Shown here piece after piece: positions 44,761 to 54,251 of a stretch of DNA of 64,000 bases (positions are counted from its first letter, which is position 1; each line of letters starts with the position of its first letter). The notes beneath the pieces are model-generated. The model made no database searches and was not told the DNA's origin. It was given only the letters and a program-made list of their open reading frames with translations. The translations under genes were made by a program, and so were the position numbers. The stretch lies in contig CP073341.1 in the NCBI GenBank assembly GCA_018141785.1, forward strand, positions 2,589,422 to 2,653,421. Reading direction: 5' to 3'. Source of the stretch: Candidatus Paraprochloron terpiosi LD05. GTDB taxonomy: Bacteria > Cyanobacteriota > Cyanobacteriia > Cyanobacteriales > Prochloraceae.

Positions 44761-45186
44761 TTAGTTGACCTTGACTTTCACCGCTTTGTTGTTCATTGTT
44801 TCAGTTTTGGGCAAAGTCAAGTTCAAGATGCCATTTTTGTATTCCGCTGTTACTTTATCGTTTTGAATTTCAGTAGGTAAAGGAATGACACGCTGAAACT
44901 TACCATAGCGGAATTCGCTGCGAGTTACACCACCTTCGGAAGTCTTATTTTCTTCCTTCCGCTCTCCACTGACGCTGACAAAATCCTTGGTAACTTGAAT
45001 GTCCAAGTCTTCCGCTTCCATACCGGGAATTTCCAGTCTGAGGTTGAGAGCATTTGCGGTTTCTGAGATTTCCGCAGCAGGGGCAAAGGATTGGGATATA
45101 TCTCCCAGAGCATCGTCAAAGAGACGGTTAATGCGGCGGTTCAATGTCTCCATTTCCCGGAAAGGTTGTAAATGAATCAGATTCAT
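44761..45186 (-). CDS. hspA: Hsp20 / alpha-crystallin family small heat-shock protein
   Basis: ATP-independent chaperone that holds unfolded proteins and binds membranes. 141 residues: a short N-terminal arm (LIHLQPFREMETLNRRINRL), the alpha-crystallin domain (about 42-125; L-R-L-E-I-P-G-M-E-A-E-D-L-D-I, VSGERKEENK, the conserved Y-K-N-G-I-L-N-L-T-L-P) and a C-terminal K-A-V-K-V-K-V. Preceded by AAGGAGAG ribosome site. Typical single-gene unit; no CIRCE-like inverted repeat is seen upstream. Confidence 0.93.
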   Translation of the reverse strand: MNLIHLQPFREMETLNRRINRLFDDALGDISQSFAPAAEISETANALNLRLEIPGMEAEDLDIQVTKDFVSVSGERKEENKTSEGGVTRSEFRYGKFQRVIPLPTEIQNDKVTAEYKNGILNLTLPKTETMNNKAVKVKVN

Positions 45187-45335
45187 GTTTTTCTCTCCTT
45201 GAGTTATTTACTTGATTCCATCATATCTATTGATTCAAATTATTGGATTCGGTTTGTGCGTATTTTCAGGTGGTAATAACCACCTATTTTCTCAAAAAAA
45301 GGGAAACCGAACTTAAAAGTTGGGTTAGCCTCCAA

Positions 45336-46739
45336 TTAGTTGTATTCTACTAAGGTCCAGTATTTTTCATCTCCAGGAAACTGAGCCACCACGTGAACTT
45401 TCCCAGAACCAACCAAGACGTTTCCCGTAAATAGATTCCCAGAAGCGGTTAGGGGTGTCCAACCATTGGAAGATTGGTCGATTACCTGCACTTCCAGAGC
45501 ATGGGGAACTTTGAGTTGAAAACGAACAGATTGATTTTTGGGTAAATACTTGACTAAGGGAACTTGCAGTTGGACATTCTTTTCGTTAAAGGTACTGTAG
45601 GTGAGGGGAAATTCTTTTCCTCCACCCTTGGCAATCACTTTATAAGTAACAGCTTCGGGATAAGAACCCTGTTGCTGTCTTGGTTTGGCAAAAATCTCCA
45701 GTTCGTAACTCCCCGGTGCCGGAAAAGTAGCACGGACAATAATTTTCCCATCCTGCTGCTGAACGAAAGTAGAGGATTTATCTAAAGGCTGAGAACCTTG
45801 TTTTAGTCTGGAGGTAGCAATAGTATCCTGAGACGCTCCTAACACTACTTCTACAGTATCATGAGCTTGGATGGTATGGGTATTGTGACTGATAAATTTC
45901 AATCCCTGTTGAAAAAAGGCAGGGGATACTTCAGGAGTATTATCGAATTGTTGTTTAGAATAGGGTTGGGAGAGTAACTGCCATTTTTGTTCCTCAGGAA
46001 AGTGATCATAGATAAAATTGTCCGGAGCAGTGGCAAAATAGAAGGGGTTAAAATGGCGCTGAAATTGATTGTTATTGATAACACCTGCACCCCAAGTAGC
46101 ATCCACGAGATACCATTGCTGGTCAATTTTTACCCCATTCCAAGCATGATTGATTTCTGTGGCTTTCCCAATTATATAGCTAGCTCCTTTAGCATAGCCC
46201 GAGATAATGACTGCCTCTAAACCCATAGCATTAGCAAGAGCTTTATAGAGGGTAGCATAACCAGAACAGACCCCTTTCCGACTTCTGAGAACTCCTTCCG
46301 GAGTCACATCCCCATATTGACCACTTAAATAAGCAGGAACGTCATAATCGATATGATAGGAAATCCAACTATAGATAATCCGTGCCTTTTCTGCTTCTGT
46401 ACTAGCATATTGGGATAAAAGAGAAGCTAATTGGGTAACAGAGACTCCGTTATAATTAAGCGAAGCTCCTCGCTTATCAGTGAGGGCAAAGTCCAGGTGG
46501 TCGAAAGTCTTAGTGAAACTAGTTAATGGCTCCATGGTAATATTAGTTGGAAGTTCCCCTTGGTCAATTACTTTTCCTGTGCTATTTTGGACTGAATCAT
46601 TCCTGGTAGGATTTTTTGATTCGGAATGGTTTTGCCAAGCAGATAAACCAGAGAAGACAGTTAGTCCCAATATGAGTAAAGAAGCCAAATTACTGAGACC
46701 TGGTCGATACTCACCTCTCTTTTTGCCTTGTGTTACCAT
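45336..46739 (-). CDS. transglutaminase-like (Transglut_core) protein
   Basis: 467 residues with an N-terminal membrane segment (LASLLILGLTVFSGLSAW, about 17-34) and a transglutaminase/protease-like core: nucleophile in RKGVCSGYATLYKALANAMG, His in I-N-H-A-W-N-G-V, Asp in WYLVDATWGAG. A beta-rich C-terminal half (residues about 290-467) follows, probably an adhesion or substrate-binding region. The catalytic Cys-His-Asp triad is complete. Prokaryotic members act as peptidases or crosslinkers of cell-wall or surface proteins; the substrate is unknown. The anchor places the active domain outside the cytoplasmic membrane. Confidence 0.85.
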   Translation of the reverse strand: MVTQGKKRGEYRPGLSNLASLLILGLTVFSGLSAWQNHSESKNPTRNDSVQNSTGKVIDQGELPTNITMEPLTSFTKTFDHLDFALTDKRGASLNYNGVSVTQLASLLSQYASTEAEKARIIYSWISYHIDYDVPAYLSGQYGDVTPEGVLRSRKGVCSGYATLYKALANAMGLEAVIISGYAKGASYIIGKATEINHAWNGVKIDQQWYLVDATWGAGVINNNQFQRHFNPFYFATAPDNFIYDHFPEEQKWQLLSQPYSKQQFDNTPEVSPAFFQQGLKFISHNTHTIQAHDTVEVVLGASQDTIATSRLKQGSQPLDKSSTFVQQQDGKIIVRATFPAPGSYELEIFAKPRQQQGSYPEAVTYKVIAKGGGKEFPLTYSTFNEKNVQLQVPLVKYLPKNQSVRFQLKVPHALEVQVIDQSSNGWTPLTASGNLFTGNVLVGSGKVHVVAQFPGDEKYWTLVEYN

Positions 46740-46745
46740 GGTGGA

Positions 46746-47636
46746 TTAATTGATAGTGTTATTTTTGACCAATTCTACCGATAAATTTAAAGCGGATGCT
46801 ATTTGCTCGACGCTTAAACCTAACTGCTGTAAACGACTAATCGCATTAACTCGCTCTTGTTCCTGTTGAGCAAGTTCTCGTTCTAAGCGCTGGGCACGTT
46901 CCCGTTCCTGTTGAGCAAGTTTTTCTTGGCGCTGGGCACGTACTTTTTGTAATTCAGCTTGTTCGTGACCAGTCAATAAGAGGTTCCCATCTTTATCCCA
47001 CCAACGTAACCAGAGTTGGGGTTGGTTTTGATAATTTCCGCGCCATAACCCTAATTCTACAGGCATTTGCACAATGGGGTAATGGCCTCTTTCATTAGGC
47101 TCCAGCTGACGATAAAGTCCGCTGACGAGATGATATACTTCCAGCTTACCGGTTTTAATCTCATATATCCCATAATAAGGGATGCGCATAATCTGTTCAT
47201 AGACCCAAAACTTGCCTGGTCTGGTGCCCTTTTTTTTCGCTTCTGCCAAAGAAGTGGTATCCCGCTCCTCCTTCCCGGAAACACTGGCGAACTCTAAAAC
47301 AATCAAAGGGGTGATAAATTCCCGCCAGAGGACATAAGAACGACGCATATGGCCATCTAATAAGGGGGGTACACCAGGTACATAAAACCAATCTGGAGCC
47401 TCTGCACCTTGTTCTGGAGGGTCCGTTTCCCGCCAATAAATCCCACTGTCTTGCCCAATAACATAATCTCCATCGGGATGAATTTGTTCTAAAATGGCAC
47501 CGATAGAATCCGTAAGAATGATACTTTGGGGATGTTCTTGAAAATTCTTCACAAAAGTACCATCCGATTCAGGTAATTGAGTATGATCCGGAAAGGGAGG
47601 AGGTAAACTGATCCCTTCTTTTTCTTTAATCTGCAT
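46746..47636 (-). CDS. Uma2 family (DUF820) PD-(D/E)XK-like protein
   Basis: Cyanobacterial Uma2 family, restriction-endonuclease-like fold, function unknown. From ATG 47636 the product is 296 residues: DYVIGQDSGIYWRE, EQGAEAPDWFYVPG (the Asp), PLIVLEFASVSG (the E-x-x-S variant of the E-x-K site), then a coiled-coil tail of charged repeats (QEKLAQQERERAQRLERELA). The frame is open upstream to 47756, but that part is repeat-encoded. AAAGGA, itself in a dispersed repeat, is six bases before this ATG. Confidence 0.8.
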   Translation of the reverse strand: MQIKEKEGISLPPPFPDHTQLPESDGTFVKNFQEHPQSIILTDSIGAILEQIHPDGDYVIGQDSGIYWRETDPPEQGAEAPDWFYVPGVPPLLDGHMRRSYVLWREFITPLIVLEFASVSGKEERDTTSLAEAKKKGTRPGKFWVYEQIMRIPYYGIYEIKTGKLEVYHLVSGLYRQLEPNERGHYPIVQMPVELGLWRGNYQNQPQLWLRWWDKDGNLLLTGHEQAELQKVRAQRQEKLAQQERERAQRLERELAQQEQERVNAISRLQQLGLSVEQIASALNLSVELVKNNTIN

Positions 47637-47644
47637 AATCATTC

Positions 47645-47665
47645 CTTTGCGCCTTTGCGCGAGAT
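47645..47665. repeat. dispersed gcgcaaaggcgcaaagg repeat supplying a ribosome site
   Basis: Minus-strand GCGCAAAGGCGCAAAGGAAT just before the Uma2 start; the AAAGGA serves as Shine-Dalgarno. Confidence 0.5.
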
Positions 47666-47667
47666 AA

Positions 47668-48759
47668 TTAATTACGCTGCCACAATTTTTGAATCTCGCT
47701 AATTTCCTGTTCTTTAGGGGCTGGTTTAATGGTAACACTAGGGTTAAGGGCAGCACCAGGGATATTCTGATTCCAAGGACTATTATAGACTGATTTTAAA
47801 TCTATATTCTCTTGGATTGGTCGAAAACCGTATTGAATAAATATCTCTTGTTGCTCTTTTTCCCGGAGAAAATTCACAAACTTGCTCCCTGCTTTCGCCT
47901 CTGGTTTGCTCACATTTCGTTGGACAATAGCCGCAGTGGCGATAGTTTCTACTGTGGGGTCTAAATAATAAATTTGATAGGGTTTTCCTTGATTGACACT
48001 TGCTTGTTGCCAACGATAAAGGGCGATACTTTCATATACTGTAGCCACGTCTGCATCGTTGGGACCGCGAGCAATAAATTCTTGGAGTAAAATATCCGTG
48101 GAACGGGGGGGTTGATAGACTCCACTCTTGACTGTTTTGAATAAAGATGCTATCTTGGGGTTAGATAGATTATTATCTTTAGAGGCTGCCCACAAACTGA
48201 GGGTAAGTTGACCGCTGTTGGAACGATTGGGATCGGTCATCATAAAATCAAAACTACCCCACTGACTAGGACCACCAATTTTATCCCAATTTCCTGCTTC
48301 CATTGCCAATTCTAACCTTTCCCAATCAAAATTACCCTGGGAAAAGAGGACTTTACCTCTTTCTGGCCAGGCAATACCCACCAGGAAGGTTTTCGCAATG
48401 GGTTGGGGAGGTTTAGAGAAGGGGGAGGTTTGGTTTTGCCCTTGCCAACGTTGTTTCAATTCGGCGATTATTTCCCCAGAAGCGGGAATGAGAACGGTGG
48501 GGGTGAAGTCGTTTTTGTCGTCAATGTAGTTGTTGACTAAATCTTGGGAACCCTGAATCTTGATTTGAACATCTATATTAGGGTTTTGTGCTTCAAATAG
48601 GGGTTCGATTTTGGCTAATGGTTCTTCTAATTCGCTCCCACTTACTACCACTATGGTTTGGTTGACACCGGGAAGAGGAAAGTAAGCTAAACCTAGAGAT
48701 AAGAGGGCGATCGCACTGGAAATAATAGCTCTATTTTGCTTGTTCATCTTATTTACCAC
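47668..48759 (-). CDS. extracellular solute-binding-type protein
   Basis: 363 residues, with an N-terminal signal/anchor (A-I-I-S-S-A-I-A-L-L-S-L-G-L-A-Y). A type II periplasmic-binding fold resembles molybdate/phosphate-type binding proteins: VVVSGSELEEPLAKIEPLF, TVLIPASGEIIAEL, SNSGQLTLSLWAAS, TVYESIALYRW. Third gene of a minus-strand trio with the coiled-coil protein and the VWA lipoprotein (gaps 21 and 1 base), whose N-terminal half is the same binding fold. No permease or ATPase is present, so binding rather than transport is likely. Ligand unknown. Confidence 0.8.
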   Translation of the reverse strand: MVNKMNKQNRAIISSAIALLSLGLAYFPLPGVNQTIVVVSGSELEEPLAKIEPLFEAQNPNIDVQIKIQGSQDLVNNYIDDKNDFTPTVLIPASGEIIAELKQRWQGQNQTSPFSKPPQPIAKTFLVGIAWPERGKVLFSQGNFDWERLELAMEAGNWDKIGGPSQWGSFDFMMTDPNRSNSGQLTLSLWAASKDNNLSNPKIASLFKTVKSGVYQPPRSTDILLQEFIARGPNDADVATVYESIALYRWQQASVNQGKPYQIYYLDPTVETIATAAIVQRNVSKPEAKAGSKFVNFLREKEQQEIFIQYGFRPIQENIDLKSVYNSPWNQNIPGAALNPSVTIKPAPKEQEISEIQKLWQRN

Positions 48760-48780
48760 ATTATTCGCTTGTTTGGTACC

Positions 48781-49479
48781 CTACAGGAGCAACTGGGCAT
48801 TTTCTTGATAGTTATTCAGTTGGGTACTTAAACGGCGCAATTCCTCAATTATCGCCGAGTTAGTTAGGTCAGCATTATGTAATTTATTCTCCAATTGTTG
48901 CAATGTTCCAGCAGATTCTTGGATAATTGCCTTTAAGTTAATAATTTGTGCTTGACGGGTATCTTGTCCCCCTTTAGCTAACCTTATATTTCGCTGTAAA
49001 CTCTCAGCTAATTGGACTAATTGTTGGTGAGTTGCACCGGAACTAGACTGGAGTTTGTGGTTCACTTCCTCAAGTTGTTGTTCCAGGTCTTGCACAGATA
49101 ATAAAGAGTCTCTTGTGGGTAAGCGACGAGCTAATTGTTCTATTTTAGCAGGTAGTTCCATAGCGCGATCGCAGGCTGACTGAACTATTACTAATAATTC
49201 TAGCTGAAACTCACCTTCTGTTAACAATTGATTTGCTTCTTTTTTTAGGGTTTCTGCCTTTTCAGCCACCGTTGCTGCTTGGATTTTAATCCTTTCTAAT
49301 TCCCGTTTTAATTCCTTTCCAGCGTCTTTTTGGAGTTTTGCTACCCCTGTGGTAATAGCTGCTGCTGCGGGGATAATAACTAGATTGGGGAGAGCTAAGA
49401 AACGAACCCCCACTACCAGGGTAACACCCCCCACCAAGACAGAGAGGGGGTAATAAATGGGATTAGCTAATTTAATCAT
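48781..49479 (-). CDS. membrane-anchored coiled-coil protein (middle gene of VWA trio)
   Basis: 232 residues. Two hydrophobic stretches near the start (YPLSVLVGGVTLVVGVRFLA and L-V-I-I-P-A-A-A-A-I) are followed by about 170 residues of heptad-rich, Gln/Leu/Glu-rich helix (LKRELERIKIQAATVAEKAE, LEQQLEEVNHKLQSS, ENKLHNADLTNSAII). No catalytic motif. It lies one base after the VWA gene and 21 before the binding-protein gene, so it is cotranscribed and may be the membrane scaffold for them. Confidence 0.7.
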   Translation of the reverse strand: MIKLANPIYYPLSVLVGGVTLVVGVRFLALPNLVIIPAAAAITTGVAKLQKDAGKELKRELERIKIQAATVAEKAETLKKEANQLLTEGEFQLELLVIVQSACDRAMELPAKIEQLARRLPTRDSLLSVQDLEQQLEEVNHKLQSSSGATHQQLVQLAESLQRNIRLAKGGQDTRQAQIINLKAIIQESAGTLQQLENKLHNADLTNSAIIEELRRLSTQLNNYQENAQLLL

Positions 49480-49480
49480 C

Positions 49481-51175
49481 TTAAAATTCCAGTTGTAAGT
49501 CTGACATTAAAGTAGAGATGTTTGCTGGATCTCCTTGACGATAATAACCTCCATTAGAAGCTGCAATTTGTTCCAGTACCTGGGGATTGAACTCTCCCGC
49601 TTCACCGTAACCGATAGTAAAGAAGGCGATCCGTTCGTCAGAAGCAAAACCACTGGCTTGTAATTGTTGAGTTAGGGCATTTAGGTTAGTGTTGGAGCCG
49701 GAATCTTCCCCATCTGTGAGGATAATCACTGCATTAATAGCATTCTGGCGAAGATTTTGGCGCAACCAGTTCCGGGCAAAGAGAGTAGCATCGTAGAGTC
49801 GGGTACCCCCCTCAGCCTTCAGACTAGCGATAAACTGGAGACCTCGATTTTGTCCAGCTCCGGTTCCATCTGCCAATATAGGTGGACGAATCTCACTATC
49901 AAAATCAATCAGGGCAATATTCTCTTGCGGTCCCAAATTGGTAATATAGTTGCGCAGGGTATTCTGCACTGCGGGCAACTTATTGCCTGCCATAGAACTG
50001 GAAGAGTCCACCACCACCACCACTTGGGAAGGCTTTTTGGCAAATTGTTGCCAGGACTGGATCATAGCCGCCACTACTTCAGGTTGGGGAGGACGGAGAC
50101 TGCTATATTTTGCCTTGGGATCCACCCCAAACTGAAGGGAGAACTTACTGGACAGGGAAACCCCAGGTACTCCTGGTCTGAGCCCTGCTGCCGTGGCGAT
50201 TTGCTGTACTTCAGGAGTGCGTAAATAGGTAAGAAATTGTTCTGCTGCTGCCCTTTCCTCCTTACTTACCCAGGGAGCAGTAGGTAAAATACCCCGCATA
50301 TTGGAAGTAAAGGTAGTTTTGGGGTAGATAGCCTCATACTTGTCATTCCCCTGGGAATTGCTATTAGCAGCAATAACGGAAGACTCATAAACAGAAGCGA
50401 TAGAAGCCCAGTAGGGACCGTTTTGCACCATATCCTGAGCTAAAGAACTGGTGGAGGTGCCGTAACGAGTTACTTTACTCTGGATACTCTGGACCGCCCC
50501 CTGATATTGCCGTACCTCTGTTATAGTGAATTTTTCCGGTGCCTTCCCAGAAACTGAGGCAAACTGAGCTACGAGAGTTTGCAACCCAGAATTGGAATGG
50601 GTGGGAGCCGTGTGGACGAAGTTAATGGGCAGTTGGGGACTATTGGGGTCCAGGTCTTGGTGGTTTTCTGCTCCTACCAAAGCCTGATATAAGTCCTCTT
50701 GCTGACGCAACCCCGGGGCTAGATCCGCAGCCGCCATAAAAACCATGGGACTATGAGCCAAGAGGGGAGCATCCGTAATTTGGGGAATGTAATTCTGTCC
50801 TGGGAAGAAGTTGTTGACGTGGTAGATTAATTGGGAATGGTATATTTCCCCGTCTACAGAAAGGAGAGTGGGAAATTCAGGGTTATCAGGGGAGATAGCC
50901 CCAGCCTGGAATTGTTCCGCCAGGGCAGCTATTTCCTGGACAACATCTCCACTACCTTTAGCTTCGCACTGAAGGTAAAAAGCCTTCCCATTATCTAGTT
51001 GAGGTGTAGTTTGGTTAAATTGAGTCGCAGCTTGATTACAAAATTGTTCCAGAGCGCTCCCCACTAAAAACTTCACAGGAAACCCTTGCTGTGGTTGCTT
51101 GACAGCTTCAGGACTATGACAAGCTCCCAGGAAGAGGAAAGTTACAGCCGTCTTCAGAAAGTTAGATTTCACCAT
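49481..51175 (-). CDS. lipoprotein with solute-binding and von Willebrand factor A domains
   Basis: 564 residues. A lipobox signal (FLFLGAC, Cys about 19) suggests membrane attachment. Residues about 35-355 form a substrate-binding-like domain (VGSALEQFCNQAATQFNQ, HSNSGLQTLVAQFA, SIASVYESSVI). Residues about 385-560 form a VWA domain with a complete MIDAS: D-S-S-S-S (VVVVDSSSSMAGNKL), T in EGGTRLYDA, and D in LTDGEDSGSN. The N-terminal fold parallels the third gene in the trio. Co-occurrence of a VWA lipoprotein, coiled-coil membrane protein and binding protein suggests an extracytoplasmic sensing or assembly complex; the function is inferred only. Confidence 0.85.
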   Translation of the reverse strand: MVKSNFLKTAVTFLFLGACHSPEAVKQPQQGFPVKFLVGSALEQFCNQAATQFNQTTPQLDNGKAFYLQCEAKGSGDVVQEIAALAEQFQAGAISPDNPEFPTLLSVDGEIYHSQLIYHVNNFFPGQNYIPQITDAPLLAHSPMVFMAAADLAPGLRQQEDLYQALVGAENHQDLDPNSPQLPINFVHTAPTHSNSGLQTLVAQFASVSGKAPEKFTITEVRQYQGAVQSIQSKVTRYGTSTSSLAQDMVQNGPYWASIASVYESSVIAANSNSQGNDKYEAIYPKTTFTSNMRGILPTAPWVSKEERAAAEQFLTYLRTPEVQQIATAAGLRPGVPGVSLSSKFSLQFGVDPKAKYSSLRPPQPEVVAAMIQSWQQFAKKPSQVVVVVDSSSSMAGNKLPAVQNTLRNYITNLGPQENIALIDFDSEIRPPILADGTGAGQNRGLQFIASLKAEGGTRLYDATLFARNWLRQNLRQNAINAVIILTDGEDSGSNTNLNALTQQLQASGFASDERIAFFTIGYGEAGEFNPQVLEQIAASNGGYYRQGDPANISTLMSDLQLEF

Positions 51176-51263
51176 CTATGATCTCCATCCGTGTTGATCA
51201 GCTATTACCTTTATCCCCATTATAACCCCTACAATCAAATGCCAATCTTGTGACAATCCCAGC

Positions 51264-51300
51264 GATCCGGTGGGTACACCGGATCCGCGCGGTAGCGCGG
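51264..51300. repeat. REP palindrome (GATCCGGTG…CACCGGATC, CCGCG…CGCGG)
   Basis: Two adjacent perfect hairpins in the gap after the VWA gene start and the sigma-like gene end; same style as 44461. Confidence 0.6.
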
Positions 51301-51325
51301 CCCGCCCTCCCATGACCAAAACTCC

Positions 51326-52091
51326 TCAGTTTTCCAGGTAAGCGCGAAAAAGAGGTTGAAAGCGACGCATGTGTTTTTTGTAGAAAGTGCACAAGGTTTG
51401 GGCTGGACTATCTAATTCCAGGGCAATCTTCTTCATGGACATTCCCTCAAGACTAAGGAGGGCAATGGATTGAAAATTAGCCTTCGGATAAGGAGAGATT
51501 TTCGTTAGATACAAGTATTTCATGGTGTAATTCGTCCATGGGAATCATCTGAAAATACTTATTTTCTCCCTTTGAAGACTGATATTGAGGCCTTAAATCC
51601 ACATTATTGCCTATAATCTTAAATAACCCTTCATAGAAAATACCCTGACTACAGGAATTAAGCAAAATTACAAACTGGCTTCGCTCTAAATCTTTTTTTC
51701 GTTCTGGATTAAATTTTTTGATATTCGTGCAAATAAAACGCCACAACTCTAGTTTATACTGATGCTCAAAATCTTCATAAAGATTTGTACTGCGATATTT
51801 CAGCGCCCGATTTGCCAATCTACCGCAGAGGAGAACCCCATGAAATAGCTGAGTTAAAATCAAGCGTTGTGCTTGATTTTGGATAGGAAAAATAGGATTA
51901 TTTTCATGCTCAGCCATGGTTTTAGCCCTAATAGCTAAACTATCGAGCCGTCGATACAATGCTTGGCGTAAAAAATCATCCAAAGGAAATTTAGCAACAA
52001 GAAAATCTTGAGGTTTTCTCTCACGATTATAGTCCTGGAGATAATCGAAAAATTCCCCCCGTGCTTCATGATAAATCTCCTCGGTCAGCAA
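51326..52091 (-). pseudogene. sigma-70-like transcription factor, frameshifted
   Basis: 5' part (51477-52091, from TTG) has a helical region with sigma region 2-like features (L-Y-E-D-F-E…L-W-R-F-I-C-T-N-I-K-K-F). After N-L-S-L-S-E-G it stops. One base out of frame, the adjoining ORF continues N-F-Q-S-I-A-L-L-S-L-E-G-M-S-M-K-K-I-A-L-E, a helix-turn-helix reminiscent of sigma region 4. A single indel near 51478-51485 separates them. A small ORF (52066-52167, starting MAVENLNPID) overlaps the 5' end in another frame and may be the displaced N-terminus. Likely inactive unless frameshifting occurs. Confidence 0.5.
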
Positions 52092-52245
52092 CTCGCAATC
52101 GAATCTCCCGACAAAGAGGGTGAGATTCTAGAGTTGCATCAATGGGATTGAGATTTTCGACCGCCATACAACTTGCTCTCCTAGAGGTCAAAGTGCTCTT
52201 AAGAAGTAAGTTATCGGCACTGATCACTGGCATAATGAGGCAAGA

Positions 52246-52273
52246 TTGACAAAACTTTACAAAACTTTATAGA
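52246..52273 (+). promoter_or_regulatory. candidate promoter of the RTX gene
   Basis: TTGACA (52246-52251), 16-base spacer, TATAGA (52268-52273), about 100 bases before the RTX ATG. AGGAGTG (52363) is the ribosome site. Confidence 0.5.
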
Positions 52274-52373
52274 AAAAGCTCCCTTTTTGGCCCTATACTC
52301 CAATAAAGGACTGCTTCCACAGCAGCCCTCCCAGGAACAAAACTCGAAATTACAAAATCATCAGGAGTGATTC

Positions 52374-54086
52374 ATGTTAACTAATGCTTCAGATAAAAAT
52401 GCTCCCATGAGTGGAAAACGTCACAACACTATGGTTGGAGAAGGTCACAACACTATGGTTGGAGAAGGTCACAACACTATGGTTGGAGAAGGTCACAACA
52501 CTATGGTTGGAGAAGGTCACAACACTATGGATGGAAAACGTGACAACACTATGGATGGAAAACGTGACAACACTATGGATGGAAAACGTGACAACACTAT
52601 GGATGGAAAAGGTGACGACTTTCTCCGTGGTGGTTTAGGTAACGACAAGTTATATGGTCATTTCGGTAACGACATTCTCATAGGTGGTTCCGGTAACGAC
52701 ATTCTCATAGGTGGTTCCGGTAACGACATTCTCAATGGTCATTTCGGTAACGACAAACTCATGGGTGGTTCCGGTAACGACGAACTCATGGGTGGTTCCG
52801 GTAACGACATTCTCATAGGTGGTTCCGGTAACGACAAACTCATGGGTGGTGTAGGTAACGACAAACTCATGGGTGGTTCCGGTAACGACGAACTCTTTGG
52901 TGATGAAGGTGACGACACAATCGATGGTGGTGTAGGTGACGACACAATCGATGGTGGTGTAGGTGACGACACTATCGATGGTGGTGTAGGTAACGACAAA
53001 CTCATGGGTGGTTCCGGTAACGACAAACTCATAGCTCGTGAAGGTCGCGACACTCTCATGGGTGGTTCCGGTAACGACATTCTCATAGCTCGTGATTCCG
53101 GTAACCACGAACTCTATGGTGATGAAGGTAACGACCTTATCATAGGTGGTTCCGGTCACGACGAGATCATGGGTGGTGAAGGTGACGACACTCTCTATAG
53201 TGGTTCCGGTCACGACAAACTCATGGGTGGTTCCGGTAACGACGAACTCTATGGTGGTGAAGGTGACGACACTATCTCGGGTGGTTCCGGTAACGACACT
53301 CTCTATGATGGTGAAGGTGACGACTATATCATGGGTGGTGAAGGTGACGACCTTATCATAGCTAGTTCCGGTGACAACCTTATCATAGCTGGTTCCGGTC
53401 ACGACTATATCATGGGTGGTTCCGGTAACGACACTATCAAAACTGAAGAAGGTGACGACATAATCCAAGCTGAAGAAGGTGACGACATTCTCCATGGTGG
53501 TTCCGGTCACGACCTAATCACGGGTGATGAAGGTAACGACCAACTCTATGGTGATGAAGGTCACGACACTCTCTTTGGTGATGAAGATGACGACACTCTC
53601 TGGGGTGGTGAAGGTGACGACACTCTCTATGGTGATGTAGGTTACTTCAACGGGAGCGATTATAATCCAGGTAACGACACTCTCCATGGTGGTGTAGGTA
53701 ACGACGAACTCCATGGTGAACAAGGTAACGACAAACTCCATGGTGATGAAGGTGACGACACTCTCTGGGGTGGTGTAGGTGACGACACTCTCCATGGTGG
53801 TTCCGGTCACGACGAACTCCATGGTGGTGTAGGTGCAGATAAGTTTGTTGTCGAAGGCAGCCCCAGCAATGGCTACGCTTTAATTAAGGACTTCAACATC
53901 CAACAACAAGATCGTATCGTACTGCAATCTGAGTTTGCGCATGAGTTACGTGACTTCACTGATAAATCAGTCAGTGGAATCGGTATATACCAAAATAACG
54001 GTTTAGTTGCCGTTCTCGAAGGTGTTGATATTGCACTTCAAGACGAAGTGAATAATCAAGTGGATAATCCTCTTCCAATGATCTAA
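52374..54086 (+). CDS. RTX-type calcium-binding repeat protein
   Basis: 570 residues, probably a secreted or surface protein of the hemolysin-type repeat class; no catalytic domain is seen. Residues 14-77 are eight 8-residue repeats G-[EK]-[GR]-[HD]-N-T-M-[VD]. From about 78 to 490 come nonapeptides G-G-x-G-N/D-D-x-[LI]-x ([18 protein letters not shown]), which bind Ca2+ in a beta-roll. The C-terminal 80 residues ([21 protein letters not shown]) form the usual RTX end block with a type I secretion-like signal. No transporter gene is near. The nonapeptide DNA is nearly invariant, implying recent expansion. Confidence 0.9.
   Translation: MLTNASDKNAPMSGKRHNTMVGEGHNTMVGEGHNTMVGEGHNTMVGEGHNTMDGKRDNTMDGKRDNTMDGKRDNTMDGKGDDFLRGGLGNDKLYGHFGNDILIGGSGNDILIGGSGNDILNGHFGNDKLMGGSGNDELMGGSGNDILIGGSGNDKLMGGVGNDKLMGGSGNDELFGDEGDDTIDGGVGDDTIDGGVGDDTIDGGVGNDKLMGGSGNDKLIAREGRDTLMGGSGNDILIARDSGNHELYGDEGNDLIIGGSGHDEIMGGEGDDTLYSGSGHDKLMGGSGNDELYGGEGDDTISGGSGNDTLYDGEGDDYIMGGEGDDLIIASSGDNLIIAGSGHDYIMGGSGNDTIKTEEGDDIIQAEEGDDILHGGSGHDLITGDEGNDQLYGDEGHDTLFGDEDDDTLWGGEGDDTLYGDVGYFNGSDYNPGNDTLHGGVGNDELHGEQGNDKLHGDEGDDTLWGGVGDDTLHGGSGHDELHGGVGADKFVVEGSPSNGYALIKDFNIQQQDRIVLQSEFAHELRDFTDKSVSGIGIYQNNGLVAVLEGVDIALQDEVNNQVDNPLPMI
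52413..52604 (+). repeat. 24-bp tandem repeats (eight units) at the RTX gene 5' end
   Basis: Eight units of 24 bp (GGAGAAGGTCACAACACTAT core) encode octapeptides; two subtypes (…CACAACACTATGGTT and …GACAACACTATGGAT). Near-identical, in register, adjoining the 27-bp RTX repeats. Confidence 0.9.
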
Positions 54087-54251
54087 TTACCCTTAGTCCC
54101 CCTTAACAAGGGGGCGATGGACAAACAAGCGTCTAGATACCCCTATGTCCCCCCCTAATAAGGGAGACACTGGGGTGTTTTATTTTAACTGATATGTCCC
54201 CTTAATGCAAGTCCATAAAGTTATCGTTTCCATAATCTTCCTTTGGGACTT

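Noticed and set aside
46480..46749. Plus ORF opposite the transglutaminase-like gene start
   Set aside because: Shadow of a well-supported gene.
47637..47756. N-terminal extension of the Uma2 gene
   Set aside because: Sequence is repeat-derived and overlaps the binding-protein gene end; a Shine-Dalgarno precedes the internal ATG.
52650..53510. 286-residue antisense ORF with V-V-T-G-T-T repeats
   Set aside because: Antisense shadow of the periodic RTX repeats; codon pattern is imposed by the 27-bp units.
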